Assembly: GCA_951812665.1 (NCBI GenBank)
Contig: CATOST010000002.1
Coordinates: forward strand, 57,133 to 121,132
DNA: 64,000 bases
Direction of reading: 5' to 3'
Origin: an uncultured Acidobacteriota bacterium
GTDB lineage: Bacteria > Acidobacteriota > UBA6911 > RPQK01 > JAJDTT01
Below the pieces are notes generated by a model that worked only from the letters and a program-made list of their open reading frames with translations, was not told the DNA's origin and made no database searches. The number at the start of each line of letters is the position of its first letter. The first letter of the stretch is position 1. A program made the translations under genes and the position numbers. Shown one piece after another: positions 1-8,815 of this stretch.

Positions 1-2038
1 TCAGGTCCAGCCCCCCGGCTGAATGGGTGACGGGGGCGTCCAGCAACTTCTCCAGGCCAACGTCGAATTGGGCCCGTTCGGTCCTGAAACGGAGCGTGCC
101 GGTATCGGCGGGGTCCAACTTCAACAGAATGCCGTCGGCGTCGCCGCTGGTCACTGATTCCCAGGAGACCCGGTGTGGTCCGACCTCACGGATCCCCTCT
201 CCCGGCGAGTCGAAAGCGTAGCCCTTGGCCTCGACGATTCGAGTCCCCGCGACCTCCACGGCGCCGTCCCAACGAGCGGCCCGTTCCCGGCCACGGTTTC
301 TGGCTCCCGACCAGGCGACACGGACGGTATCGGACGCGCAGGGAATGCCGGGGCCTCGAGGAAGCGCGTCCACGCACTCCGTTCCCCGGCGCAGCTCAAT
401 GCGCTCGACGTCACCGGTGCCCTCGACCTGCACCCGGAAGCGGGGACGTCCTTGCGTTCGTTCCTCGCCTCCCATGGGAATGCCGTTGATGGTCTCGAAC
501 TCCAGCGCAATGCGGGCTCCGGTGGTGCCGTAGCAGCGGCGCCCCCGAAGGGCTTCCCAGAGGCTCTCGCGCGTCAACTCCGAGGCCCAGAGGCAGAGCA
601 GGCCACCCTGGACTCCAAAAGTTCCGGCCCCCGGATAGCTGGCGCCGGGCCGGCCCTTGTGGTCGTCGCTGCCGCAGCTGATTCCGGCCCTGAGGCCCCG
701 ATCGAACGCGTCTTTCAGCAGCCATTCGAATTCACCCCAGGAGGAGTAGATTTCCAGCAGCGGCTCCAATTCGGGATCGAAGCAGTCGAGGTCCGCCCAG
801 CGTCCGCCCACATGGGGAATCATGAGGACGTCGTCCCGGCCTCGCAGCCGCCGGTAGAGTTCCGTCACGGGATAGCATTCGGGGTCTTCATCCCTGCCGG
901 CCGGCGAGATCAGGCAGCGGCTGGCCCGATGCAGGGGCCCGTCGTCTCCTCGAAAATAGACGTTTCTGTCCCCGCCGCCCGCGGTCAGTCCGGACCACTC
1001 GTAACCGAGAAAGGTGACGAACCGGCCCGGCTCATGGTAGGCGCTGACCGTTTCCCGGATTCGGTCCCAGACCTCCGGCGTGATCTGGAAACAGTTTCCC
1101 TGATGGCTCGCGAACTCCACCAGCGCCTGGTTGCGTGCGAACGCGAAGTATTCGTCCACCGTCAGGGTTCCCACCGTCTCCTCGCTCTGGCCGTGGAGAT
1201 CTCCCCAGAACCGCCTCCGCCGCGGCTGGTGCGTCCTCACCTGGAGCGGGTTGCTGACGGCCTTCAGGCCGCGTTTCGGGTCCACCGCCTCTATCCGATA
1301 GATCCCCGGCTCCCGGGCCAGGACGCCGTCCAGACAGAGAATTCCCTGATCGGAGCGCTCAAGAGTCAGACGGGAAGGCAGACCGTAGAAGAGTTTTACA
1401 CTGTCGCCGGTCTCCAGCGTTCCCTGGTAGCGATCCGCCGGGTTTCCCCATTGGTCCAGGACGCGTACCGACACTCGAAAGGGGATTCCCAGGACCACGT
1501 CGGTGGGAACGATCAATTGGATCTCGGCACCCGGCCCACCCACTATGGGGAGGCTTCCAATCGGTTCCAGCTCCACGAATGATCCCGTGCCGAAGCAGTC
1601 CACCAGGACCTTGAACTCGAATCGGGGCTCGCAAAAGGTCTGCGCCCGGGAACCCGGCCCACCTGACGAGGCGTCTCCCAGGACCAGCGTGGCCGTGTCC
1701 CCCTCCCGGAGGTATCCGTCATTCACGGAGACGGTCATGGACTTCTGCCAGGGTCGAACGTGTGCCTGCGGATCAGAAGAGACCGAGACTCGTGCCCTGC
1801 CCGAAGTGGAGACGGTCAGGAAATCGGCCTGGTCGGGCCGGTCCGTCTGAGGCGTGCCCCAGTCACTCACGAAACGCCTGACGACACGGATCCTTCCTCC
1901 GTCGTCGATGCCGTATTTCCCCACCCGGTAGCGAATTTGCCAAGTACCCATGGAGCCGGCCACAACCGGTCCTTCGGGGCTCATTTCGGCCCAGCCGTGG
2001 AGGACTCTGAACTGGGATTCGGAATCAGAAACACTCAT
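1..2038 (-). CDS. DUF3604 family protein (PHP-like), C-terminus off the window
   Basis: An open frame of about 679 codons runs leftwards from an ATG at 2038 to the window edge without a stop, so the C-terminus is missing. The DUF3604 signature FWGDLHGQSEE lies near residue 275, followed by DEYFAFARNQ and, further on, FLGYEWSG and IPHVGGRW, the His/Asp-rich pattern of this metal-dependent, PHP-like family. DUF3604 proteins have no firmly established reaction. In-frame ATGs also exist at 2050 and 2068; none has a clear ribosome binding site, so the start is uncertain by about ten residues. No signal peptide is seen with any of them. The gene is divergent from the NHL gene at 2112, with a short shared promoter region that contains the inverted repeat AACGG-7-CCGTT (2069-2085). 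A second DUF3604 protein lies at 37732-39990. Confidence 0.8.
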   Translation of the reverse strand, partial: MSVSDSESQFRVLHGWAEMSPEGPVVAGSMGTWQIRYRVGKYGIDDGGRIRVVRRFVSDWGTPQTDRPDQADFLTVSTSGRARVSVSSDPQAHVRPWQKSMTVSVNDGYLREGDTATLVLGDASSGGPGSRAQTFCEPRFEFKVLVDCFGTGSFVELEPIGSLPIVGGPGAEIQLIVPTDVVLGIPFRVSVRVLDQWGNPADRYQGTLETGDSVKLFYGLPSRLTLERSDQGILCLDGVLAREPGIYRIEAVDPKRGLKAVSNPLQVRTHQPRRRRFWGDLHGQSEETVGTLTVDEYFAFARNQALVEFASHQGNCFQITPEVWDRIRETVSAYHEPGRFVTFLGYEWSGLTAGGGDRNVYFRGDDGPLHRASRCLISPAGRDEDPECYPVTELYRRLRGRDDVLMIPHVGGRWADLDCFDPELEPLLEIYSSWGEFEWLLKDAFDRGLRAGISCGSDDHKGRPGASYPGAGTFGVQGGLLCLWASELTRESLWEALRGRRCYGTTGARIALEFETINGIPMGGEERTQGRPRFRVQVEGTGDVERIELRRGTECVDALPRGPGIPCASDTVRVAWSGARNRGRERAARWDGAVEVAGTRIVEAKGYAFDSPGEGIREVGPHRVSWESVTSGDADGILLKLDPADTGTLRFRTERAQFDVGLEKLLDAPVTHSAGGLDL

Positions 2039-2111
2039 GGAAAGACCCATTCGGTACTGTGATAGCATAACGGCACCCAACCGTTCTGTTCCAAATCATT
2101 GAGGAAAACTC

Positions 2112-2691
2112 ATGGATTCCCTGAAAATATTCCTCCTGGCATTCCTGGCCACGTCGCTTTCGGCAACGGCGGCCGATTTTCCCAAGTTGTCGCTCCGATA
2201 CGTTGCCGATTGGCCTCAGCTCCCGGAAGGCGTGAACTTCGGCATCACTACCGGGGTTGGTGTGGATTCCGCCAACAACGTGTACGTTTACAACCGGGGG
2301 CCGGATCCCGTCCTCTGCTTCGACGCCAGTGGCAAGTACCTTCGGACCTGGGGCCGGGGTCTCCTCACCGAGTCTCATGGTCTGGCCGTCGACGCGGACG
2401 ACAATATCTGGGTGACGGATATCGGGTCTCACGTCGTGGTCAAGTTCAACTCCCGGGGACGCGTCCTAATGGTGTTGGGACAGAAGGACACGCCGGGGGA
2501 GAGCGAGAATCAGTTCAAACAGCCGGGTGCTGAAGCTGGACCTGGACGGCAAGGTCCTGGGTTCTTTCGGCCAAGAGGGAAGGGCCCCCGGCCAGTTCGC
2601 CCTCGCCCATCATCTGACGTTGGGAAAGAAGGGGGAACTTTATGTGGCCGAGATCCAAAATTGGCGGGTCTCCAAATTCCTCTTCGACTAG
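2112..2691 (+). pseudogene. NHL-repeat secreted protein, internally deleted and frameshifted
   Basis: The first 136 or so codons encode a signal peptide (MDSLKIFLLAFLA...) and two NHL-type beta-propeller blades (GITTGVGVDSANNVYVYNR, HGLAVDADDNIWVTDIG). Near 2518-2525 the reading frame breaks: the NHL sequence continues in another frame as NSRVLKLDLDGKVLG, then GQFALAHHLTLG and AEIQNWRVSKFLFD, ending at TAG 2689-2691. The expected blade between QFKQP and NSRVL (normally a 'DVAVDPDG...YVTDGYGN' stretch) is missing, so this is more than one lost base; the junction has the short microhomology CAGCC. Intact relatives are exported NHL proteins resembling peptidyl-alpha-hydroxyglycine lyases. If read in the first frame the protein runs to 2873 with a meaningless tail overlapping the SRP RNA. 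A ribosome binding site GAGG precedes ATG 2112. Calling it a pseudogene is an inference; an assembly error could look the same. Confidence 0.75.
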
Positions 2692-2694
2692 CTG

Positions 2695-2983
2695 GCCGTG
2701 CGCTCCGCTTCGAGTCTTCCGGCGAGGTCCGGACCGCGAACCGGCTCCCGTCGAGCACCCCTCCGACACACGTGCATTCCCGCTTATGGCTGCTTCCTTC
2801 CGGACCTGACCAGGTTCACGGGCGCCCGTTGTGGAGGACCCCACGTTCGACGCCGTCCCACGGGACGGAGTGACTCACCGGGGGCGACCCTCAGCGGAGT
2901 CGTCAGCCTCGCTCCAGCGGATTGCGAGTCCTCCCTGGCTGTCAGGGAATCAGGGTACCGCTAACACCCCGCCTAGCACGGCC
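2695..2983 (-). ncRNA. ffs: Signal recognition particle RNA, large bacterial type with Alu domain
   Basis: On the minus strand the invariant SRP apical sequence GGTCAGGTCCGGAAGGAAGC is read from 2811 down to 2792, within a hairpin beginning GGGTCCTCCAC and closing with GTGTGTCGG. About 130 bases upstream sits the 5' Alu-domain core GTGCTAGGCGGGG...TAGCGGTACCCTG...GCAATCCGCTGGAGC, closely matching the Alu part of the Bacillus subtilis scRNA. The two ends pair: GCCGTGC (2983-2977) with GCACGGC (2701-2695), giving an RNA of about 289 nt. The Alu part carries an extra small hairpin (CCCTG-5-CAGGG) not found in the Bacillus RNA. The RNA binds Ffh and targets ribosomes to the membrane. Ends are set from the closing helix and the -10 box at 2989-2994. 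Its 3' end abuts the stop of the NHL pseudogene. Confidence 0.92.
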
Positions 2984-2988
2984 GTCCC

Positions 2989-2994
2989 ATAATA
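2989..2994 (-). promoter_or_regulatory. -10 box of the SRP RNA promoter
   Basis: Read on the minus strand the hexamer is TATTAT, placed so that transcription would begin about 7 bases downstream, at or next to the 5' end predicted from the closing helix of the SRP RNA (2983). No good -35 hexamer is found at 16-18 bases; a TTGCCC lies too close. Confidence 0.6.
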
Positions 2995-3041
2995 GACGAT
3001 CGGAGCCGGGGCAACCGGACTACCTTGCTTTTTTCACCCTT

Positions 3042-3800
3042 TCACGCTGATGGAGGCGCGCCGCGCTGCATGAACTCCCTGGCGCCGGCCGCGATCCAAG
3101 GGGCGGGCACAGTCAGGAACAGGCGGACGCCCGCGGCGGCGTAGCGGGCAATCGTGTCGTTCATGGCCAGGGTGCCCGCGACCCGTCCGCCCTGCTGGAT
3201 TCGCGCCAGGGCGTAGTCGATGGTCTCCTGAACCTGGGGATGGTCAAGCTGTCCGATCAGACCCATGGAGGCCGCCAGATCACTGGGCGCCACGAAGAAG
3301 ACGTCGATATGGTCGGCCTTCAGGATCTCGTCCAGATTCCGCACGGCCACGATATCCTCGATCAGGACCATGAGCAGGATCTGATCGTTGGCAACGTCGT
3401 AGTAGTCGGGGACGCCGTAGCCTTGACGGCTCATATAGAGTCCCCGCTGGCCGATGGGTGCGAACTTCCCGCCCTGGACCACGTTCTCGGCTTCCTCCCG
3501 GGTGTTGACGTGGGGAACGACGATTCCCTGGACGCCCCGGTCCAGCCCCCGGTAGATGATGGACTGAAGGTTCTGGTTGACCCGCAGGATCGAGGTCATC
3601 CCCCAGATGTCGCAGGCCCGGGTGAGGTCGGGTATGTCCGCGAAGTCCACCGAGCCGTGCTCGGCCTCCAGCCAGACCCCGTCGAAACCGACGGTCCCGA
3701 ATTGATCGATCTCATCGGCGCTTCCCAGCCCTCCGATCACATACGCGGTTTCGCCGGCGGCCAGCTTCTGCTTTACCCTGTTCGGTCGCATTTTCACCAT
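3042..3800 (-). CDS. HpcH/HpaI aldolase/citrate lyase family protein
   Basis: This 252-residue protein matches the class II, metal-dependent pyruvate aldolases of the HpcH/HpaI family, which cleave or form 2-keto-4-hydroxy acids. Recognisable blocks are WLEAEHG (about 44-49), VPHVNTREEAENVV (95-108), a central VLIEDIVAVRNLDEI (145-159) and APSDLAASMG (171-180), which hold the acidic metal ligands. The length is typical. The start at 3800 follows AAGGAG; an internal ATG three codons later would be better spaced, so the first three residues are uncertain. It stands alone on its strand next to a small unknown gene, so its substrate is not indicated by context. Confidence 0.85.
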   Translation of the reverse strand: MVKMRPNRVKQKLAAGETAYVIGGLGSADEIDQFGTVGFDGVWLEAEHGSVDFADIPDLTRACDIWGMTSILRVNQNLQSIIYRGLDRGVQGIVVPHVNTREEAENVVQGGKFAPIGQRGLYMSRQGYGVPDYYDVANDQILLMVLIEDIVAVRNLDEILKADHIDVFFVAPSDLAASMGLIGQLDHPQVQETIDYALARIQQGGRVAGTLAMNDTIARYAAAGVRLFLTVPAPWIAAGAREFMQRGAPPSA

Positions 3801-3830
3801 GATCTCCTTTCGGCGCGGTGCCCGTTCTCA

Positions 3831-4109
3831 CTATAAGGGACGGTCAAGCGAGGGACCTGCCCGAGCGGCGGCCCGGATCATCTCCCGTAGGACTGGCAGA
3901 ACGTAGACCTGGGAGAGGTCCACAGCCGAGAGGTCGCGGCAGAGGATTTCGATCTGCTGCGACAGCGGCAGCGCCTGGTTCAGAATAAATCGATTCTCTT
4001 TTCCGATTCGACACAGGCCGCCCGAGAACTCTCCCTGTTCCCGCACCAGGTCGATGTCGAGACGGGCCAGTATTTCCTCCAGTCTTTCCAAGATCTCCCG
4101 GTCGGTCAT
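3831..4109 (-). CDS. Small conserved-looking protein of unknown function
   Basis: A 92-residue protein is read from the ATG at 4109, chosen over an upstream in-frame ATG at 4142 because a strong ribosome binding site (AAGGAGG) sits just before it. The sequence has an N-terminal amphipathic helix (REILERLEEILARL), a short central strand-rich part with GGLCRIGKENRFILN, and a helical C-terminus. It has no signal peptide or membrane segment. The pattern LCRIGKENRFILN with a following LPLSQQIEILCRDL suggests a compact cytoplasmic protein. I do not recognise the family. It is 30 bases upstream of the aldolase gene and could be co-transcribed with it. Confidence 0.6.
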   Translation of the reverse strand: MTDREILERLEEILARLDIDLVREQGEFSGGLCRIGKENRFILNQALPLSQQIEILCRDLSAVDLSQVYVLPVLREMIRAAARAGPSLDRPL

Positions 4110-4248
4110 GCCCTCCTTAACAGTCCGTGGTAAGAGTCCCACGCAGCACCGGGACTGGGGGCTGCGCCCGACCGACGAGGCGCTCTGAGGGAGTATCCAT
4201 GTTGCAAATTTTCCGATTCGCCATGGGTTGCTCCCTCAATGGCTAGAC

Positions 4249-5202
4249 TCATCCGACCGCCGCGACCGGTTTCGGGGTCCAGATCCGATCCTGCTCCAGC
4301 AGGACGTTGGCCAACACCACCATCTTGCGCATGATCGCCGTGAGCGCCACCTTCGGCGCCTTGCCCCGCTCGCGCAGCTGGCGGTACTTCCGGACATAGT
4401 CCGGATTGTGTCGAATGGCACTGAGCGCGGCCATGTACAGCATTCGCCGCACCCGGTGCCGGCCCCCGCGGATGAAGCGGTGTCCCTTCCAGGTCCCCGA
4501 CTCCCGAGCGACCGGCGCCAGACCGGCCAGGCTTGCCACCGCCTTGGAGTCGATCGCTCCCAGTTCCGGCAACAGGGAGAGCAGGCCCGCCACCGTGACC
4601 GAACCCATTCCCGGAATCGAAGTCAGAACTTCGGCCTTGCGCGCCAGCGCCGGATCCGCGTCCAGCAACTTGCGGATCTCGCGATCCATCGACCGGACCT
4701 GCCGCTCGATCTGAGCCAGCTGCTGTTGCAAGTGCCGCTTCACCAACGGGTGGCGGGCTTGGTGGCTCCGGTTGCGCGCCCTCGTCCGGTCCTTCACCAG
4801 CGCATTCCGCGCCGAGATCAGTTCCTCCAACTGGCGCTGCGTGGCCGAGGACGCGCCCACCAGTCGCAACTTGAGCGCCGCGCCCATCTGGGCCAGCATC
4901 CGGGCGTCCACGGCGTCGGTCTTGGCCTCCTGGCCCAGAGCTTGGGCGAAGCGTCGCGCCCGCATCGCATTGACCCGTGCCAGCGGTAACCGGGCGGCCA
5001 GGGCTTCCTCCATCGCCCGGTGCCAGGGGCCGGTGGACTCATAGACCACGCACTTGACCTCCGGTCCGATCCAGGCGGCCAGGGCCCGGAACCCGGCCGC
5101 GTTGTTGGGGAACCGCTTTGACCGTCCCGAAGGCCACTCGTGCACGTCCAAATGCGCTTTTGAGATGTCCACACCGACCGTTTTTGAGGTATCCTGAGTC
5201 AT
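4249..5202 (-). CDS. IS110-family transposase (DEDD recombinase)
   Basis: The 317-residue protein has the two IS110 domains. The N-terminal RuvC-like DEDD domain shows D12 (GVDISKA), E55 (VVYEST) and D96/D99 (KTDAVDA). A coiled middle part is followed by the C-terminal Transposase_20 domain with IPGMGSVTVAGLL (196-208), LAGLAP and the RESG motif (S235), the probable catalytic serine, and GGRHRVRRMLYMAAL. All key residues are present, so it could be active. The start at 5202 has a purine-rich ribosome binding site (GGAGGCAGGAAAG). IS110 recombinases act with a structured non-coding 'bridge' RNA from the element itself; the candidate region is the upstream 440 bases. Confidence 0.93.
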   Translation of the reverse strand: MTQDTSKTVGVDISKAHLDVHEWPSGRSKRFPNNAAGFRALAAWIGPEVKCVVYESTGPWHRAMEEALAARLPLARVNAMRARRFAQALGQEAKTDAVDARMLAQMGAALKLRLVGASSATQRQLEELISARNALVKDRTRARNRSHQARHPLVKRHLQQQLAQIERQVRSMDREIRKLLDADPALARKAEVLTSIPGMGSVTVAGLLSLLPELGAIDSKAVASLAGLAPVARESGTWKGHRFIRGGRHRVRRMLYMAALSAIRHNPDYVRKYRQLRERGKAPKVALTAIMRKMVVLANVLLEQDRIWTPKPVAAVG

Positions 5203-5639
5203 CTTTCCTGCCTCCTGTGCTTGTCGTGCGAGCCTTGATGCTCACGTATCCATTCAGGACGTTGGGAAAGACGGTGGCGGCCCCACTCCCTCTCGGCCCG
5301 TGACGGCCGGCATACACAACGGCCCGACCACCGCCGCCGAGGCGCCTCTGGCCAGAGGCGCCTCGGTTGGACCCTTCCCAGAGATCCAAACTCGTATCGG
5401 AAGAACAGACCTGGAATCATGGAGACCCCACAGAGCCAGCCTTGGACGATGGCCTGGTCGCGGTCCGGCGCAAGTTGTCGCCGCTGGCGGCGCTCACGGG
5501 GGCAGGGGGGGCGCTGCCCCCCCTGAGACCCCCCGGATGCAAAGAGACACATACCATTTGAAATCCCTGAAAAGAGAGTCCCGAGCCCCCCAGGTTACGC
5601 GGAACCCCCCTGTGGAAAATCAGAGATTTCCAACAGGGT
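5203..5639 (-). ncRNA. Non-coding left end of the IS110 element, candidate bridge RNA
   Basis: No gene is supported in these 437 bases; the open frames present lack ribosome binding sites and recognisable content. Read in the transposase direction the segment is rich in stable hairpins: a G7-to-C7 stem around 5502-5530, a GC-rich GCCGCCAGCGGC stem near 5481-5492, and a perfect 30-base palindrome at 5337-5366. In characterised IS110 elements this position (between the left end and the start codon) encodes the bridge RNA whose two internal loops pair with target and donor DNA. Assigning that role here rests on position and foldability only; I could not identify the two guide loops. Confidence 0.35.
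5337..5366. repeat. Perfect 30-bp palindrome in the IS110 flank
   Basis: The arms are CCGAGGCGCCTCTGG and its exact reverse complement CCAGAGGCGCCTCGG, with no spacer. As RNA it would form a very stable hairpin 150 bases upstream of the transposase start. It could be part of the bridge RNA, a block to read-in transcription, or a regulatory site. Confidence 0.85.
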
Positions 5640-5708
5640 GCTCCCTTTTGCTGACGCGACAATCTGTACCCCCCAAAAAAGAAAGACAGACTAAGGAATA
5701 ACAGACAA

Positions 5709-5756
5709 GCATACCGGGAGTATGTGACCGGGGAGCAACGCAGTCCGCCGGTATGC
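5709..5756 (-). terminator. Possible terminator after the amidohydrolase gene
   Basis: The inverted repeat GCATACCGG (5709-5717) / CCGGTATGC (5748-5756) has a 30-base loop and, read on the minus strand, is followed by the T-rich stretch TTGTCTGTTATTCC. It lies about 75 bases beyond the stop of the gene at 5832-6827. The loop is large for an intrinsic terminator, so this is tentative. Apart from it and one copy of a 25-base dispersed repeat (5771-5795), the stretch 5640-5831 holds nothing I can name. Confidence 0.35.
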
Positions 5757-5770
5757 AGCCCCGATCGAAT

Positions 5771-5795
5771 GCCGTGACGACTCTTGCCATGGGCT
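5771..5795 (+). repeat. Dispersed 25-base repeat, copy 1
   Basis: GCCGTGACGACTCTTGCCAT followed by GGGCT. It is a slightly diverged copy of the sequence found at 10095-10119 and 35120-35144, all in the same orientation. It lies in intergenic DNA. Confidence 0.5.
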
Positions 5796-5831
5796 GTTCG
5801 GACTCGCCGGTGGGCTGCGTGGGATCGGTCC

Positions 5832-6827
5832 TCAGTCCAGGTCGAATAGCTTCCGCCCATTGTTGCAGAAAACGTCCTCGACCTGGGAATCGGTGAGGCG
5901 GAGCCGAGTGGCGGCCAACTTCACAGCCCGCAGGGACTCCATGCCGACCAGGTAGGGTTGAATTTCAACGTGAGAAATCCGCTTCCAGTCGACGGAGTCC
6001 TCATAGAGCCAAAGGAACTGGTCTCCGATTCCGACGCAGCGGCCTCGAAAATGACTGATGGGATAATCGGATCCCCAGAGCAGACGTTGGTGGCCGAAGG
6101 TGTCCACGATGGCCTCGAAAGCGCCGGCCTCGGTGACGGCCGAAGTGTCGAACCAGACGTTGGGAATTCCCTCCAGGGAGTGGATCCCCTCGATGGTGTG
6201 GTGCGGATTGAAGCTCCGGCCGGCATGGGCCAGGATCAACCGCAGGTTGGGGTAGCTTTCACAGAGGTATCGGATTTTGGCTTGATTGCCCGGGTCCGCG
6301 AGTGCCCGGGGTTTGACCATGTGCAGCGTGACGCTGAGCCCTTCCTCATGGGCGATGCGCGCATGTTCCTCGGTCAGGAACTCGTCGATCTCCGAGTCGT
6401 GGGACGAGGGACGGTTCTCGACGAAGAGATGATAGACTTTGAGCCCCACCATGGAGAGGCGCCGCACTTCCTGCCGCACTTCCTCCGGATCCTGCCGGGG
6501 GGAGACGATCAGCTGGCCTCGGGACTTGGGATCCTTGGCGGCCTCCCCGGCCAGGAATTCGTTGGATGCCCGGTAGGTGCCCTCGTGCAGGCCGGCTCCG
6601 AAGAAGAGCCCGTGGGTCTCCCGGCCCGGCGTGATCCACTGGATCTGCTCCTGAAAGACTTCCATCGTCGCGCTTTCAGGACCCGCGGCCAAGGCGGTCC
6701 GGACCTTCCAGTGCCACAACTCGTACAGGTGGGCATGGGCGTCGAAGATCGTGTCGGGAACGAATGAATCCAGTTCCCGGTGAAAAAATTCGAGATCGTA
6801 GTCTCTTTGCTCCCAGGTCATCTTCAT
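5832..6827 (-). CDS. Amidohydrolase-2 family metal-dependent hydrolase
   Basis: The 331-residue protein is a TIM-barrel hydrolase of the amidohydrolase-2 (PF04909) type. Metal-site motifs are visible in order: FDAHAHLY with H31 and H33, TLHMV (H169), LAHAGRSF (H201) and LLWGSDYP (D254). Members hydrolyse or decarboxylate small carboxylated or lactone substrates; the exact substrate is unknown. The gene is the last of the minus-strand run tdh-kbl-SDR-amidohydrolase, 16 bases after the SDR gene, so it is probably co-transcribed. The start at 6827 has a weak GGGAG; an ATG two codons later is possible. Confidence 0.85.
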   Translation of the reverse strand: MKMTWEQRDYDLEFFHRELDSFVPDTIFDAHAHLYELWHWKVRTALAAGPESATMEVFQEQIQWITPGRETHGLFFGAGLHEGTYRASNEFLAGEAAKDPKSRGQLIVSPRQDPEEVRQEVRRLSMVGLKVYHLFVENRPSSHDSEIDEFLTEEHARIAHEEGLSVTLHMVKPRALADPGNQAKIRYLCESYPNLRLILAHAGRSFNPHHTIEGIHSLEGIPNVWFDTSAVTEAGAFEAIVDTFGHQRLLWGSDYPISHFRGRCVGIGDQFLWLYEDSVDWKRISHVEIQPYLVGMESLRAVKLAATRLRLTDSQVEDVFCNNGRKLFDLD

Positions 6828-6843
6828 TTCGAGTCTCCCGAAA

Positions 6844-7598
6844 TCAGATCATCAGGTCTCCCCCGTTGATGTCCAGTGAAGCCCCGGTGATGTAGGCCGC
6901 TCGATCCGAGGCCAGAAAGGCCACCAGCTCGGCGACCTCGCCGGGCTTCCCGAGACGGGAGATGGGAAAGCTCCGGGCGTAGGATCGAATCCGATCCGAG
7001 TCGATGGTGTCCCGCACCATCTCGGTGTCGATGAGCCCGGGACAGACCGCGTTGACCGTGATCCCGTGCCGAGCCTCTTCCTGGGCCAGGTGCCGGGTGA
7101 ATCCCAGCACGCCGGCTTTGGAGGCCGTGTAGTGGGCCCCGCCAAGGGTGCTGACGTTCTTGCCCGCCGTGGACGAGAAGTTGACGATCCGTCCCCATCC
7201 TTCCCGGCGCATGGCGGGCAGCACCGCCCGCGAGCAGAGGTAGGTCCCCTTGAGGTTGACGTTCAAGACCCAGTCCCATTCCTCCTCTTCGATCTCGATG
7301 ACCGGAGTCGGCCTCAGGACGCCGGCGTTGTTGACCAGGATGTGGATGGCGCCGAAGCGTTCCAGCGCCTGCTCCACCATGCGGGCCACGTCGCGGCCGG
7401 AGGAGACATCGCCGGCCACGGGCTCCAACTCGGCAGCCTTCCCCTCCATGGCTCCGACCGCCGCCCGAAGCGTCTGGGGATTCCGGTCGTTGAGAACCAG
7501 GCGAGCGCCCGCGGCGGCCATTCTCTCCGCCACCGCCCTGCCCATGCCCTGGGCGGCGCCCGTGATCAGTGCGACCCTTCCCTCCAGTTCGAGAGCCA

Positions 7599-7599
<1 letters not shown>
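6844..7599 (-). CDS. Short-chain dehydrogenase/reductase
   Basis: The protein is a classical SDR of 251 residues: the NAD(P) motif TGAAQGMG (13-20), NNAG (90-93), and the catalytic Ser142/143, Tyr157 and Lys161 (YTASK). The C-terminal GASLDINGGDLMI resembles FabG-like 3-oxoacyl or sugar/hydroxyacid dehydrogenases. A longer frame opens upstream at 7638, but the ATG at 7599 is preferred: it overlaps the kbl stop codon as TGATG, giving translational coupling, and puts the Rossmann fold at the normal distance from the N-terminus. Its substrate is unknown; the operon suggests a carbonyl product of amino-acid catabolism. Confidence 0.88.
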
Positions 7600-8792
<1,193 letters not shown>

Positions 8793-8815
8793 GGGTTCTC
8801 CAGTTGATGCGTAAG

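Larger units (their letters stand above)
4229..5639 (-). mobile_element. IS110-family insertion sequence (ends tentative)
   Basis: The element consists of the transposase gene (4249-5202) and about 440 non-coding bases upstream of it. IS110 elements have no conventional terminal inverted repeats or target duplications, so the ends cannot be read directly. The octamer TGCTCCCT occurs at 4229 and again at 5639, within GGGTTGCTCCCT and GGGTGCTCCCT, and bounds 1.4 kb, a normal IS110 length; it may represent the shared core/flank left by insertion. The short RE side (about 20 bases beyond the stop) and the long LE side fit the IS110 rather than the IS1111 arrangement. An uninserted site in a related genome would settle the ends. 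Confidence 0.55.

Noticed and set aside
173..1582. Long plus-strand open frames opposite minus-strand genes, here and at 37747-39813 and 54516-56759
   Set aside because: They mirror well-supported minus-strand proteins, lack ribosome binding sites and encode low-complexity, Arg/Pro/Gly/His-rich sequence typical of antisense reading of GC-rich genes.
2025..2432. Minus-strand frame of 135 codons across the divergent promoter region
   Set aside because: It overlaps the NHL gene in antisense and has no recognisable motif; the DUF3604 frame begins elsewhere.
5300..5701. Accessory protein gene in the IS110 flank
   Set aside because: The 133-codon frame runs antisense to the transposase, through the hairpins, without ribosome binding site or family resemblance.
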